A DNA stretch of 64,000 nt from Sulfitobacter brevis (GTDB taxonomy: Bacteria; Pseudomonadota; Alphaproteobacteria; Rhodobacterales; Rhodobacteraceae). The notes under the pieces were generated by a model. That model saw only the letters and a list, made by a program, of their open reading frames with translations, was not told where the DNA came from and did not search any database. The position numbers and the translations under genes are program-made. The stretch spans positions 217,701 to 281,700 of the forward strand of contig NZ_FOMW01000006.1 in NCBI RefSeq assembly GCF_900112755.1, given 5' to 3'. Positions 44,179-54,875 of the stretch are shown in pieces; the first letter of the stretch is position 1; each line of letters starts with the position of its first letter.

Positions 44179-44541
44179 TCACATGAACCCGAGTTCGAGC
44201 CGTGCCTCATCGGACATCATATCCATGCCCCAAGGCGGCTCCCAAACCAGATCAACATCGACATGCTTTACGCCGGGTAACGGCTCCACGGCATCGGCCA
44301 CCCAGCCGGGCATTTCACCGGCCACAGGGCAGCCCGGAGCGGTGAGAGACATCTTGATCGCGACTTCATTTTCCGCATTGATATCAATGGTGTAAATCAG
44401 CCCCAGCTCGTAGATATTGACCGGGATTTCAGGGTCGTAAACCGTACGGCAGGCCTCGACCACTTGTTCATACAAGGGGTGATCTGTCGTCGAGGGGGCG
44501 ATAAGTGGCGTGCCCTCAAGTGGCTGTGTCGGTTGGGTCAT
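44179..44541 (-). CDS. MIP18/DUF59 family iron-sulfur assembly protein (SufT-like)
   Basis: A 120-residue protein with the DUF59 core VVEACRTVYDPEIPVNIYEL and the cysteine-bearing SLTAPGCPVAGEMPGWVADA, ending in WEPPWGMDMMSDEARLELG. Proteins of this type help mature [Fe-S] enzymes. It is upstream of the SufA-like gene on the same strand. Confidence 0.9.
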   Translation of the reverse strand: MTQPTQPLEGTPLIAPSTTDHPLYEQVVEACRTVYDPEIPVNIYELGLIYTIDINAENEVAIKMSLTAPGCPVAGEMPGWVADAVEPLPGVKHVDVDLVWEPPWGMDMMSDEARLELGFM

Positions 44542-44695
44542 TGCGGCCTCAGTTCTGTTTCTGACTGTTTATATAGGGATTAGACGGCCCAAGGTCCAGT
44601 GCCACCATCCCTTGAAGCGTCCGAACGTTTCATCCGCCCGCCAAACCCCTTTTTGACCGGTAGATCCCGGGCGCGCGCGGGGGGCTGGCCCCCGC

Positions 44696-46090
44696 TTAAC
44701 CGTCGCTTGTCGTTTTGCGTTTACGGCCCGGTTGTGGCTTCACCCGCGCTTCAATCTCGTCATAAAGCTTGCCCACAATGTCTTTGCCTGTCGCCTTCTC
44801 GATCCCTTCGAAACCGGGGGAGGAGTTAACCTCCAGCACTTTGGGCCCACTGTCAGAGCGCAACAAATCGACGCCCGCCATGCCGAGCCCGAATGACCGC
44901 GCCGCGCGTACTGCAGTATCACGCTCAAGTTTGGAAATGCGCACGACTTCGGCGGTGCCACCACGGTGCAAATTGGAGCGGAAATCGCCGTCCGCACCCT
45001 TGCGCTTCATCGACGCCACAACTTTGCCCGCGATGACCAGACAACGGATATCTTCGCCAGCGGCTTCCTTGACGAAATCCTGCACCAGAAAGTTCGCTTT
45101 CAAACCGCGAAAAGCGTCGATGACGGATTCGGCAGCCTTCTTGGTTTCGGCCAGCACCACACCTTTGCCTTGGGTTGATTCCAGCAGTTTCACGATCAGC
45201 GGCGCGGTCCCGACCAGGGCCATCAAATTCGAGGTATCCTTGGGCGAGGCAGCGAAGGCCGTGGTTGGCATCCCGATTTTCTTGGAAGCCAACACCTGAT
45301 GGGCGTGCAGCTTGTCGCGGCTGGCGGTGATACCAGCACTACCATTCACGCTATAGGTTCCGATGGTTTCGAACTGCCGAACCACTGCCGTGCCATAGGG
45401 CGTGATCGAGGCGCCGATGCGCGGGATTACCGCGTCATAGCGCGGCAGGCGCTTGCCGTCGTAATGCACTTCCGGTGCCAGCGCGTTGATCGCCATGTAG
45501 CATCGCGTTGTGTCGATCACTTCGACCGTATGGCCCCGCGCTTCGCCGACCTCTACCAGACGCCGCGTTGAATAGGTGCCCGGCTCACGGCTCATCACCG
45601 CGATGCGCAGCGCCCGTTGCGGCGCGGTGCGGCGCACAGTGGGTGAATGGTAAACATCATAGGACAAATCGGGCTGCAAACGGCGGGAGGTGGCGGTGAT
45701 GTTGATGTGTTCGTTCAACGCCTGGCGGCCTAAAAGCATCCGGCTGGCCATGCCCGCGCGGTTGGTCAGCGTCACGTCAATCGGCCAGCTTTGGCCGCCA
45801 ACTTCGAGCATTGTCGAGATCACAAACCGCTGTTCGGATTCGCCGTTGGAGGAGGTAACTTCGCGTCGGTCGATGATCGGCGCGGAGCAGGTTATCGTGA
45901 TGTCTTCTCGACCGGGGATCGGGTGAATGTTGAACCGCACCTTGGGCTTAGACGGCGGGCCAAAAACCTCAATATCATGGGCATGCAGCGCCGATGTGCG
46001 CGCGCCGGTATCAACCTTGACCTTAAGGGCGGGCAGGCCGAGTTCGGGCAGGGCAATCCATTCTTCCCAGCCGAAAGTTAGTTTAGTCAT
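44696..46090 (-). CDS. RimB-RimK fusion: retropepsin-like domain plus ATP-grasp glutamate ligase
   Basis: One 464-residue protein. Residues 1-145 are a RimB/retropepsin-like domain with the motif [13 protein letters not shown], ending in [10 protein letters not shown]. Residues about 160-450 are a RimK-type ATP-grasp ligase ([94 protein letters not shown]). RimK adds glutamates to the ribosomal protein S6 tail in enterobacteria; RimB trims them in pseudomonads, where the two are separate genes. A fusion would join adding and removing activities; the target here is not proven. Confidence 0.86.
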   Translation of the reverse strand: MTKLTFGWEEWIALPELGLPALKVKVDTGARTSALHAHDIEVFGPPSKPKVRFNIHPIPGREDITITCSAPIIDRREVTSSNGESEQRFVISTMLEVGGQSWPIDVTLTNRAGMASRMLLGRQALNEHINITATSRRLQPDLSYDVYHSPTVRRTAPQRALRIAVMSREPGTYSTRRLVEVGEARGHTVEVIDTTRCYMAINALAPEVHYDGKRLPRYDAVIPRIGASITPYGTAVVRQFETIGTYSVNGSAGITASRDKLHAHQVLASKKIGMPTTAFAASPKDTSNLMALVGTAPLIVKLLESTQGKGVVLAETKKAAESVIDAFRGLKANFLVQDFVKEAAGEDIRCLVIAGKVVASMKRKGADGDFRSNLHRGGTAEVVRISKLERDTAVRAARSFGLGMAGVDLLRSDSGPKVLEVNSSPGFEGIEKATGKDIVGKLYDEIEARVKPQPGRKRKTTSDG

Positions 46091-46153
46091 TGCCTGCTCC
46101 TGAATAGCATGATGGGACGAAGGTGCGTCCCCTATAGTGTTGCCTGTGCCGCA

Positions 46154-47830
46154 TCAAGCCTCGGTACGGTCGGCGGGCACTGCGGGTAAAATCGGGGTAT
46201 CGCGGTCACGTTGCAGTTGCGCGGCAGCGGCGAGCAATTTCTCCCGAACACGGCATTCGATGTCCCAGAACGTCGCGGGGTTCGAGCTTGGCATCTCGAA
46301 CCGGACCTTGATGCCAAAGGCGTCCTGATCGGTGACATGGACTTTGGCGCGGTCAATCGGCTGGATGTCTTCCTGCTTTTCTTGCGACAGCAGGTCAAAA
46401 AACACCTCTCGCAGTTTTTGCACGTCTGCTGTTTGCGCCAGCGTAAGAAAAATTGGTCGCACCATTTCGGGTTCTTCGATCGACCAGTTTTCGAAAGCGT
46501 CAGAGACGAAATAACTGACTGGTACGATTAGTCGCGTGCCGTTCCAGATCAGCAACTGAACATAGGTAAAGTGGATGCGCTCGACAGTGCAAAAATGTCC
46601 TTCGAACAACAGCTGATCCCCAATCCGCGCCGAGCGGTTAAGCGCAATCTGCACGGAGGCGAGGATATTTCCCAGCACCTCGCGCGCCGCAAAGCCAAGC
46701 ACGATGGTCAGCGCACCGGCAGAGGCCAGCAGCGAGAAGCCGATGGTGTTGGCCGTACTCAATGACACCAGCACGACGCCGGTCGCGGCCAGCACCGCGA
46801 TCACGATCACCCCTTTGCGGGCCGCCGAAATCGTCGTCGCTACTGCGCGCATGTGCGAATTCTCGGGGTCGGCCAAGGCAAGCGGATCGCTGGGGCTGAT
46901 CCGGTCGAAAATCTCGTCAAAGACCATGACAATCGCCATGGTTCCAGCGACCACATAGGCGATCAACAAAACCGGGCTGAGCACCGCGTCGATCATCCCT
47001 GAAACCACCAGCACGCGGCTGGTAAAAGTTCCGATAATGACGGCGCCGATAACGATGGCCGCAGGCCAGCAGAGTGACCGATAAACAAAGCGCATCCAGC
47101 GTTGGCTGGCGCTATCACCAAGATAGCGCATGGTGCGAAACGCGGTCCAGCCAGCAAGGATTGCCACGGCGAACAGGATCGGCACGAACATGATTTCCCA
47201 CATGTACATGCCCCAGAACGCCCGCTTCCGTGCCCATTCCGGCAGGGAGGCTTCCAACTGAGTAGGTCCATAAAGATCGAACAGATGTGGGATATTGTCG
47301 ACACTTTGCCGTGAGATCACCCAAACGGGGGCGGCATCTTCACCGGGTTTGACGCGGTTCAGGCGCAGCGGCACATGGTGGTCGCCTTGCTCAAGCGCGT
47401 CGATCAGCAAGGACCGGCGTACGCGTCCGGTGTCGTTGTTTTCGGACGACCCAGAAAGCCAGCCGTCGGGCCGATCGGCGAGCGTGCTCCATGGGATCAC
47501 CACTTTGCGTTCCAGCACCACTGACAATTGCCGCGCCCGTTCAGTGCCAATCACGGCCTGATCAGCCTGCGGCAGGTCGCTGAGGTCGAGCAAATGAGCG
47601 GCTTCGCTGAAGTGGCCCTTGGAGGTGAAGAACAGAAAGTTTTCCATCGCGGCCATCGGAGTGCCACGGTCCAGTGTTTTGGGCGCGGGCGGCAGGCCGG
47701 GGTTTAGCTCCTCGGTTTCAAACCACTTCTCCTGCGCGGAGGCAGCGAAACCCGTGACAAGCAAAAGCATCAGCGCCGCGAGCACGGCGCTAAGCGCCAC
47801 TGCGCGTGAGGGGAGAGATACTTGCCACAT
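46154..47830 (-). CDS. MscS-family mechanosensitive channel with large N-terminal domain
   Basis: A 558-residue protein. Signal peptide or first helix (PSRAVALSAVLAALMLLLV), a periplasmic domain of about 180 residues with EELNPGLPPAPKTLDRGTPM, then helices leading to the MscS pore and beta domain (LLASAGALTIVLGFAAREVL, GNILASVQIALNRSARIGDQ) and a cytoplasmic end. It protects against osmotic down-shock. The start is uncertain: ATG at 47830 gives a clean signal segment, ATG at 47890 adds 20 residues; neither has a good ribosome site. Confidence 0.85.
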   Translation of the reverse strand: MWQVSLPSRAVALSAVLAALMLLLVTGFAASAQEKWFETEELNPGLPPAPKTLDRGTPMAAMENFLFFTSKGHFSEAAHLLDLSDLPQADQAVIGTERARQLSVVLERKVVIPWSTLADRPDGWLSGSSENNDTGRVRRSLLIDALEQGDHHVPLRLNRVKPGEDAAPVWVISRQSVDNIPHLFDLYGPTQLEASLPEWARKRAFWGMYMWEIMFVPILFAVAILAGWTAFRTMRYLGDSASQRWMRFVYRSLCWPAAIVIGAVIIGTFTSRVLVVSGMIDAVLSPVLLIAYVVAGTMAIVMVFDEIFDRISPSDPLALADPENSHMRAVATTISAARKGVIVIAVLAATGVVLVSLSTANTIGFSLLASAGALTIVLGFAAREVLGNILASVQIALNRSARIGDQLLFEGHFCTVERIHFTYVQLLIWNGTRLIVPVSYFVSDAFENWSIEEPEMVRPIFLTLAQTADVQKLREVFFDLLSQEKQEDIQPIDRAKVHVTDQDAFGIKVRFEMPSSNPATFWDIECRVREKLLAAAAQLQRDRDTPILPAVPADRTEA

Positions 47831-47916
47831 AAGCAGTGCAATGTAGCTGCAACTGCCACAGGTCAAGGTTGGGAGGCGCAGATCAATCATCCCCGCCTGT
47901 CTAGGCGCTGCAGTGC

Positions 47917-48192
47917 TTAGTTTTCGTTAATGTCGCGCGTCACGATCCGTGCACCGCTGGATTGGCGGCGAAACACCAGCCGCAGGGCGAACCATGCGAC
48001 CAGCGACAAGATTGCGAACAGCGCCAGCAAGGCGGGCAGATTGGCGATTGGCAGCACATAGACCACCACCGCCATTGCCAACGCCCCGAGCGCAAATCCC
48101 AGAAAGATCGAGCCGGGCACCAAAAGCTCGATCACGCCCAAGGCTAGCGCCGCACAAATCCAGACCCACCAAAGGGTTGCAAACGCCTGCAT
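47917..48192 (-). CDS. NfeD-like membrane protein
   Basis: A 91-residue protein with two to three hydrophobic segments (WWVWICAALALGVIELLVPG; FALGALAMAVVVYVLPIANL; LLALFAILSLVAWFALRLVF) and no soluble OB-domain, the short (YbbK-type) NfeD form. It overlaps the SPFH gene by one base, the common pairing in which NfeD partners stomatin-like proteins. Confidence 0.85.
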   Translation of the reverse strand: MQAFATLWWVWICAALALGVIELLVPGSIFLGFALGALAMAVVVYVLPIANLPALLALFAILSLVAWFALRLVFRRQSSGARIVTRDINEN

Positions 48193-49094
48193 CAGCTACG
48201 GCCTTTCAACAATTTGAAGGCATCGCCAAAGGCTTCGAGCGCTTGGGCGGGGATCACAATGGTCTGGTTGCCCGCTTTCGCGCCCATGGCGTTAATCGCC
48301 TCGACCTGTTTCAGCGCGATTTGATACTGCGCCGCTTCAAGCCCGTTTTCATTGATCGCGGTGGCGACAACTTGGGTGGCATAGGCTTCGGCATCGGCGA
48401 GCACACGGCGCGCTTTGGCGGTCTGCTCGGAGGCGTAAAGCTCGGCGTCGGCTGAAAGCTCGACCGCGCGTTTCTTGCCCTCGGCCTCGGTCACCTGTGC
48501 GCGGCGGGCGCGTTCGGCGTTGAGCTGTTGCATCATCGCGGCGCGGGTGGCGGCATCAAGGTTCACGTCCAGTATCTCGGCGCGGGTGACTTCGATGCCC
48601 CAATCATCGACCGCATCTTCAACGGTGGCCTTGATGGTGGTGATCAGCGAGGTGCGGTTGGCCTGCACCTCGTCCAGATCCATCTTGCCAATCTCGGCGC
48701 GGACGATCCCCGCAACGGTGGTCGAGATGGCGCTATCGACATCGCGGATCCGGTACACGGTTTTTTCAGGTTCGGTGATGCGATAGAATACCGAGGTATC
48801 CACCTGCGTCAGTACGTTGTCGCGGGTGATCGCGTCCTGGCTGGCGGTCGGCAACTGCCGCTCCAGAATAGAGATGCGGTGCGCGACCTTGTCGATAAAC
48901 GGCACGATGATGTTGATGCCAGGGCCAAGGACAGCGCGTAGCCGGCCAAAGCGCTCGATGACATGCTGTTCGGACTGCGGCACGATCTTGATCGCTTTGA
49001 AGATCAGGATGATCACGAGGGCGGCCAGCAGCAGCCACGCAAGACTGTTTTCCAGCAGATCCAGCACCAATGTTTCGATATCCAAGGCCGTCAT
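48192..49094 (-). CDS. SPFH/stomatin-like membrane protein (QmcA type)
   Basis: A 300-residue protein with an N-terminal anchor (LAWLLLAALVIILIFKAIKI), an SPFH domain (VPQSEQHVIERFGRLRAVLG to EILDVNLD) and a C-terminal coiled coil of A/E/R-rich repeats. It forms large membrane-bound rings and influences membrane protein quality control. Operonic with the NfeD-like gene. Confidence 0.92.
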   Translation of the reverse strand: MTALDIETLVLDLLENSLAWLLLAALVIILIFKAIKIVPQSEQHVIERFGRLRAVLGPGINIIVPFIDKVAHRISILERQLPTASQDAITRDNVLTQVDTSVFYRITEPEKTVYRIRDVDSAISTTVAGIVRAEIGKMDLDEVQANRTSLITTIKATVEDAVDDWGIEVTRAEILDVNLDAATRAAMMQQLNAERARRAQVTEAEGKKRAVELSADAELYASEQTAKARRVLADAEAYATQVVATAINENGLEAAQYQIALKQVEAINAMGAKAGNQTIVIPAQALEAFGDAFKLLKGRS

Positions 49095-49201
49095 CCTTCG
49101 TAGGTGAAAATTCTGCGATGATCATTGTGCCTTTCGCCGGTTGATTGCAAGTTTCGCGGCTCTGGGCTATCGGCTGGGCCATGCAAAACAGGACACCGGC
49201 G

Positions 49202-50329
49202 ATGACTGCATTTTCATTTGAGAAACACGGGCAGGACGGCAAGGCGCGCACCGGCGTGATCCACACCGCGCGCGGTGACATCCGCACGCCCGCCTTTATG
49301 CCCGTTGGCACCGCCGCGACCGTCAAGGCGATGATGCCCGAAAGTGTCGCCGCCACCGGCGCGGATATCCTGCTGGGTAATACCTACCATCTGATGTTGC
49401 GCCCTACTGCCGAGCGCATCCAGAGCCTTGGCGGCCTGCATAAGTTCATGAACTGGAGCGGGCCAATCCTCACTGATTCCGGTGGCTTTCAGGTGATGAG
49501 CCTTGCCGCGCTGCGCAAACTGACAGAGCGCGGCGTGACCTTCAAAAGCCACATCGACGGGTCGCGCCACGAGATCACACCGGAACGGTCGATGGAAATA
49601 CAGGCAATGCTCGGCTCTGACATCGTGATGTGTTTTGACGAATGCCCCGCGCTGCCCGCCGACCGCGACCGCATTGCCAGCAGCATGGAAATGTCGATGC
49701 GTTGGGCGAAACGCTCCAAGGAGGCGTTTGGCGACCGGCCCGGCCACGCGCTTTTTGGCATCCAGCAAGGCGGGTTGGAGCAGGACTTGCGCGGCCAAAG
49801 CGCCGAGTCGCTGCGCGAGATCGGCTTTGATGGCTATGCCGTGGGTGGCTTGGCCGTGGGCGAGGGGCAGGCGGCAATGTTCGATTGCCTCGATTTTGCG
49901 GCTGATCAGCTGCCGCAGGACCGGCCGCGCTACCTGATGGGGGTCGGCAAGCCCGATGATATCGTCGGTGCCGTAGCACGCGGCATTGATATGATGGACT
50001 GTGTGTTGCCGTCCCGCTCGGGCCGTACGGGGCAGGTGTTTACCCGCCGCGGTGTGCTTAACATCAAGAACGCGCGGCATCAGGACGACCCGCGCCCGCT
50101 GGATGAAGACTGCGGTTGCCCAGCCTGTAGCAACTATTCGCGGGCCTATCTGCACCATGTCTATCGCAGTCAGGAGATCATCTCCTCAATGCTGCTGACA
50201 TGGCATAATCTACGCTTTTATCAGGATCTTATGGCAGGGATGCGCGATGCCATCGCGGCGGGGGAGTTCACCCAGTGGCAGGCCAAGTTCCATACTGACC
50301 GCGCCGAAGGAGATATCGAGCCGCTTTAA
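49202..50329 (+). CDS. tgt: tRNA-guanine transglycosylase
   Basis: A 375-residue enzyme exchanging guanine-34 for preQ1 in queuosine tRNAs. The catalytic aspartates are in [12 protein letters not shown] and [17 protein letters not shown]; zinc ligands are [10 protein letters not shown] and the following histidine. The start [10 protein letters not shown] at 49202 has AGGA nine bases upstream; the two upstream ATG codons are unlikely. Confidence 0.95.
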   Translation: MTAFSFEKHGQDGKARTGVIHTARGDIRTPAFMPVGTAATVKAMMPESVAATGADILLGNTYHLMLRPTAERIQSLGGLHKFMNWSGPILTDSGGFQVMSLAALRKLTERGVTFKSHIDGSRHEITPERSMEIQAMLGSDIVMCFDECPALPADRDRIASSMEMSMRWAKRSKEAFGDRPGHALFGIQQGGLEQDLRGQSAESLREIGFDGYAVGGLAVGEGQAAMFDCLDFAADQLPQDRPRYLMGVGKPDDIVGAVARGIDMMDCVLPSRSGRTGQVFTRRGVLNIKNARHQDDPRPLDEDCGCPACSNYSRAYLHHVYRSQEIISSMLLTWHNLRFYQDLMAGMRDAIAAGEFTQWQAKFHTDRAEGDIEPL

Positions 50330-50440
50330 GGGCCGGTCACGAAGCTGTTTGGGTTTTCTCGGCGCGCCCCCCTTGCTGCAGCGCGGCGGCATCTTAGGTG
50401 TTGGGACCAATACACAGATCACCCGAAAGGTCTCGACCCA

Positions 50441-51547
50441 ATGACACAGAAGCTCTTTACCGCTATCGACGCGGGCGCAATCAGCGCCAAAAATCGCATC
50501 GCCATGGCCCCGCTAACCCGCAACCGTGCCGACAACGACACTGGCGAAGTCAGCGACATGCATGTTGATTATTACCGCCAGCGTGCGGGCGCGGGCATCA
50601 TCATCACCGAAGCCACGCAGATTTCTCCCGAGGGGAAAGGTTATTTCCAGACCCCCGGTATTCACACCGAAGGTCAGGTTGCTGCGTGGCGCAAGGTCAC
50701 CGATGCGGTGCATGAAGCGGGCGGCAAGATCGTCCTCCAGCTGTGGCACGTTGGCCGGATCAGCCACACCAAATTGCAGCCCAACAGTCAGGCTCCTGTC
50801 GCGCCTTCCGCGATCAGCGCGGGTGTGAAGACCTTCACCGCTGACGGGTTCGAAAACACTTCCGATCCACGCGCGTTGGATCTCGACGAGATGCCAAGAA
50901 TCGTTGCCGATTACACTCATGCCGCCGAGATGGCCAAAAAGGCCGGTTTTGACGGGATCGAAGTGCACGGAGCTAATGGGTATCTGCTGGACCAGTTCCT
51001 GAAAACCGGCAGCAATACCCGTGATGATGCCTATGGTGGCAGCGTCGAAAACCGTGCGCGTTTGCTGCTCGAAGTTCTGGAGGCCGTTACCGGCGTTTGG
51101 GGCAAGGGCCGCGTGGGTCTGCGCCTGTCGCCGTTCTCCCCTGCCAACGGGATCGACGATGCCGATCCGCAAGAGACATTCGAGTATGTCGTCCGCAAGC
51201 TCAACCAGTTCCGCCTGTCCTATTTGCACATGGTAGAAGGTGCCACCGGCGGCTCGCGTGAGCTTGACGAGGGCGAAAGCATTGCGGCGCTGCGCAAGCT
51301 CTTTGACGGCGTTTATATGGGCAACAACGGCTATGACCGCGCCTTGGCGGTGAAGGCTGTAGAAGGCGGTGACGTCGATATGGTGGCCTTTGGTGTTCCG
51401 TATATCGCCAACCCCGATCTGGCCGAACGGCTGGAGAAGGAAGCCGAACTGAACAAGCCCGACCAGTCCACTTTCTATGGCGGCGGTCGTGAAGGCTATA
51501 CCGACTATCCAGTGATGGAAAAAGCGAAAAGCTGCTGCTGCGGCTAA
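50441..51547 (+). CDS. NADH:flavin oxidoreductase, old yellow enzyme family
   Basis: A 368-residue FMN ene-reductase. MAPLTRNRADNDTGEVSDMH, ITEATQISPEGKGY, LQLWHVGRISH, EVHGANGYLLDQFLK (with the FMN/substrate histidine and asparagine), TRDDAYGGSVENRARLLLEV and VAFGVPYIANPDL are the classical segments. It reduces activated C=C bonds or nitro groups with NAD(P)H; substrate unknown. It ends in an unusual CCCG cluster (KSCCCG). Confidence 0.93.
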   Translation: MTQKLFTAIDAGAISAKNRIAMAPLTRNRADNDTGEVSDMHVDYYRQRAGAGIIITEATQISPEGKGYFQTPGIHTEGQVAAWRKVTDAVHEAGGKIVLQLWHVGRISHTKLQPNSQAPVAPSAISAGVKTFTADGFENTSDPRALDLDEMPRIVADYTHAAEMAKKAGFDGIEVHGANGYLLDQFLKTGSNTRDDAYGGSVENRARLLLEVLEAVTGVWGKGRVGLRLSPFSPANGIDDADPQETFEYVVRKLNQFRLSYLHMVEGATGGSRELDEGESIAALRKLFDGVYMGNNGYDRALAVKAVEGGDVDMVAFGVPYIANPDLAERLEKEAELNKPDQSTFYGGGREGYTDYPVMEKAKSCCCG

Positions 51548-51782
51548 GGTCAGGCGCAGTCCCACTGCACTGGTTTGACGGCATAGGGTCGCGTGGTACG
51601 AAGGTACTGCGCGGCCCATTTGCTATCCCGATAGGCTTTGCCGAGGGACCGGATAGGCGACCTGCCGCCGTGGCAAAAAAGCAGGATTGTCTGAAAAGCG
51701 ATTCCGTCCGAATGAGAGACGCGAGCAGGTCCCAAAGGGGCCGCCGTTCAAGCCCGATAAGAGGCACATTTGAGGACCGAAT

Positions 51783-52088
51783 ATGTTTGGATTGCGCTTC
51801 CATTCGAGGATCAGCCTTGCCGCTGTCCTCGTCACTGCCGCCGGTTTTGCCATCTCTGGCACCAGCGGCCAGAATATCCGCAGTGATTTCGCCGGCTCCG
51901 GCAAACACCAAAGCAAGCTGATCACCGGATCGTTCTATCCAGATCTGGTCGCCGAAGACGCCGTGCGCGCGCTGGAACAATCACATTGCCGCGAGATGAA
52001 CCGTAAACCCGGCGACCAGATCAAGTCGTTCGAGGTGAGCGCATTTGGCTCGGATGGCTGGTACAGCTACAGTGCTACCTGCCGTTAA
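51783..52088 (+). CDS. Small secreted protein
   Basis: A 101-residue protein with a signal peptide (SLAAVLVTAAGFAISGTSGQ), a central EDAVRALEQSHCREM helix and a C-terminal SFEVSAFGSDGWYSYSATCR. Two cysteines (SHC and TCR) could form a disulfide. No family is recognised; a GAGGACCGAAT precedes the start. It lies alone between the old yellow enzyme and lon. Confidence 0.55.
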   Translation: MFGLRFHSRISLAAVLVTAAGFAISGTSGQNIRSDFAGSGKHQSKLITGSFYPDLVAEDAVRALEQSHCREMNRKPGDQIKSFEVSAFGSDGWYSYSATCR

Positions 52089-52282
52089 GGTGCAAGAAAC
52101 TATGCTGATGCGTTAAAAAGTGCGGTTGCCTCCGGACGGCTCTCGCGCGATGATGGGGCATGACCTGATTTCAACCATTGAAACAGGCGGGAAGGGTGCA
52201 CAGATACCTAACCCAGAAGAGGAGACGACCGTGGCTGCCGAAACTTGGGGCCGGATCGTCTTGCCAGTAAAAGGAATTGAGC

Positions 52283-54694
52283 ATGTTAGAACCCCTCAAC
52301 GCGTCATATCCGGTTTTGCCGCTGCGCGATATCGTGGTTTTCCCCCACATGATCGTGCCGCTGTTTGTCGGTCGCGAAAAATCGGTCCGCGCTTTGGAAG
52401 AAGTCATGGCGGACGACAAGCAGATTCTGCTGTCGAGCCAGATCGACCCCGGCGAGGACGATCCAGAAGCTGACGGCATCTTCAAAACCGGTGTTTTGGC
52501 CAATGTGCTGCAACTGCTCAAACTGCCCGATGGCACCGTGAAGGTGTTGGTCGAGGGGCAGGCGCGTGTGCGCATTACCGAATACCTTGAGAACGATAAC
52601 TTCTTTGAGGCCCGCGCCGAATATTTGACCGAAATGCCCGGCGACGCCGCGACCACGCAGGCGTTGTTGAAAACCGTCGGTGACGAGTTCGAGCGCTATG
52701 CGAAGGTCAAGAAAAATGTGCCGGATGAAGCGCTTACCGCCGTTGGTGAAAGTGCGGAGCCTGCGCGTCTGGCCGATTTGGTTGCCGGACATCTGGGCAT
52801 CGAAGTCGAGCAAAAGCAGGACCTTCTGGAAACGCTCTCGGTGTCCGAGCGGCTGGAGAAGGTTTACGGCTTGATGCAGGGCGAAATGTCCGTGCTGCAG
52901 GTCGAGAAAAAGATTAAAACCCGCGTGAAGTCCCAGATGGAGCGGACCCAGCGCGAGTATTATCTGAACGAACAGATGAAAGCGATCCAGCAAGAGCTGG
53001 GCGATGGCGAGGACGGCAAGAACGAAGTAGCCGAACTCGAAGCCAAGATCGCTGCGACCAAGTTAAGCAAGGAAGCCCGTGAAAAGGCCGATGCGGAACT
53101 CAAAAAGCTCAAGAATATGAGCCCGATGAGCGCCGAAGCTACGGTTGTGCGCAACTACCTTGACTGGATGTTGTCGATCCCGTGGGGCGTGAAAAGCCGC
53201 GTCAAAAAGGACCTTGGCAAAGCCCAGAAGGTGCTGGACGACGACCACTATGGTCTTGAAAAGGTTAAAGAACGGATCGTTGAATATCTGGCCGTGCAGC
53301 AACGCTCGACCAAGATGAAAGGCCCGATCATGTGTCTCGTCGGCCCTCCGGGTGTTGGTAAGACCTCGCTGGGCAAGTCGGTTGCAAAGGCCACGGGGCG
53401 TGAGTTTATCCGCATTTCGTTGGGTGGCGTGCGTGACGAATCCGAAATCCGCGGCCACCGCCGGACCTATATCGGCTCCATGCCTGGCAAGATCATTCAG
53501 GCGCTGAAAAAGGCGAAAACCACGAACCCGCTGATCTTGCTCGATGAGATCGACAAGATGGGGCAGGATTTCCGTGGTGACCCTGCATCGGCAATGCTCG
53601 AGGTGTTGGATCCGGAACAGAACTCTACTTTCGTGGATCACTACCTCGAGGTCGAATATGACCTGAGCAACGTGATGTTCCTGACCACGTCTAACAGCTA
53701 TAACATGCCAGGCCCGCTTCTGGACCGGATGGAGATCATCCCGCTGTCTGGCTACACCGAGGACGAAAAGCGCGAGATTGCCAAACAGCACCTCGTCGCC
53801 AAGCAGATCAAGAACCACGGTCTGAAGTCTAAGGAGTTTGCCATTGAGGACAGTGCCTTGACCGGCATGATCCGCTACTACACCCGTGAGGCGGGCGTGC
53901 GGAGCCTTGAGCGCGAGATTGCCAAGGTGGCACGCAAGTCGCTGACCAAAATCATCAAGAAAGAAGTCGAAAGCATCACTGTGACCGGCGACAACCTTGA
54001 TGATTTTCTCGGTGTGCAGAAGTACCGTTACGGTCTGGCCGAGAAGGAAGATCAGATTGGTGTTGTCACCGGCTTGGCCTATACTTCGGTCGGGGGCGAG
54101 TTACTGCAGATCGAAGCACTGCGTCTGCCGGGTAAGGGGCGGATGAAAACCACGGGTAAGCTTGGCGATGTGATGAAGGAGTCCATCGACGCGGCAAGCA
54201 GCTATGTGCGCTCGATCAGCCCGCGGATCGGGGTAAAGCCGCCCCGGTTCGATGTGCTGGATATCCACGTTCACGTGCCAGATGGGGCCACCCCGAAAGA
54301 CGGGCCCTCTGCGGGTTTGGCGATGGTAACCTCGATCGTGTCGGTGCTCACGCAGATTCCCGTGCGCAAAGACATTGCCATGACTGGTGAAGTCAGCCTA
54401 CGCGGCAATGCGATGCCAATCGGCGGTTTGAAAGAGAAACTGCTCGCGGCGCTGCGGGGCGGCATCACCACCGTTCTGATCCCTCAGGAGAACGAAAAGG
54501 ATCTGCCGGACATTCCGGATAATGTGAAAGCGGGGCTGACGATCATCCCTGTGAGCCACGTGTCCGAAGTGCTTAAGCATGCATTGGTCCGGATGCCTGA
54601 GCCCGTTGATTGGGATCAGGACGCCGAAGATGCTGCCGCTGCTGCGGCACTGTCGGCCAGGTCCGGCACTGGCGACGGCGCCACGGCTCACTAA
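52283..54694 (+). CDS. lon: ATP-dependent protease Lon
   Basis: An 803-residue LonA protease. The N-terminal substrate domain begins YPVLPLRDIVVFPHM; the AAA+ core has Walker A GPPGVGKTS, Walker B ILLDEIDKM; the protease domain has the catalytic serine in DGPSAGLAM (Ser676) and lysine in GLKEKLLA (Lys719). The start at 52283 has AAGGAATTGAGC before it; the upstream in-frame TTG at 52277 is less likely. Degrades unfolded and regulatory proteins. Confidence 0.96.
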   Translation: MLEPLNASYPVLPLRDIVVFPHMIVPLFVGREKSVRALEEVMADDKQILLSSQIDPGEDDPEADGIFKTGVLANVLQLLKLPDGTVKVLVEGQARVRITEYLENDNFFEARAEYLTEMPGDAATTQALLKTVGDEFERYAKVKKNVPDEALTAVGESAEPARLADLVAGHLGIEVEQKQDLLETLSVSERLEKVYGLMQGEMSVLQVEKKIKTRVKSQMERTQREYYLNEQMKAIQQELGDGEDGKNEVAELEAKIAATKLSKEAREKADAELKKLKNMSPMSAEATVVRNYLDWMLSIPWGVKSRVKKDLGKAQKVLDDDHYGLEKVKERIVEYLAVQQRSTKMKGPIMCLVGPPGVGKTSLGKSVAKATGREFIRISLGGVRDESEIRGHRRTYIGSMPGKIIQALKKAKTTNPLILLDEIDKMGQDFRGDPASAMLEVLDPEQNSTFVDHYLEVEYDLSNVMFLTTSNSYNMPGPLLDRMEIIPLSGYTEDEKREIAKQHLVAKQIKNHGLKSKEFAIEDSALTGMIRYYTREAGVRSLEREIAKVARKSLTKIIKKEVESITVTGDNLDDFLGVQKYRYGLAEKEDQIGVVTGLAYTSVGGELLQIEALRLPGKGRMKTTGKLGDVMKESIDAASSYVRSISPRIGVKPPRFDVLDIHVHVPDGATPKDGPSAGLAMVTSIVSVLTQIPVRKDIAMTGEVSLRGNAMPIGGLKEKLLAALRGGITTVLIPQENEKDLPDIPDNVKAGLTIIPVSHVSEVLKHALVRMPEPVDWDQDAEDAAAAAALSARSGTGDGATAH

Positions 54695-54717
54695 GGCAAA
54701 GGCGAAAGCCAACGAAG

Positions 54718-54746
54718 AAAAGCGCTCCGAAAATCGGGGCGCTTTT
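54718..54746 (+). terminator. Terminator after lon
   Basis: AAAAGCGC and GCGCTTTT form the base of the stem, closed by CCGA..TCGG, followed by a short T-rich tail. Confidence 0.8.
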
Positions 54747-54875
54747 GTTGTTGTGAGGCTCCATTATATTTGAATGAGCCGGGGGCAGGGCACCTACGGG
54801 GGCTGGATTTAAAAGCACGCGCGACCTACGGTGTCATTAATGAAGAAACCACTCACAGCACGAGGTAGTGATCGG

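Noticed and set aside
52178..52206. Heat-shock promoter for lon
   Set aside because: TTGAAA is present at 52178 but no convincing -10 at the proper distance.
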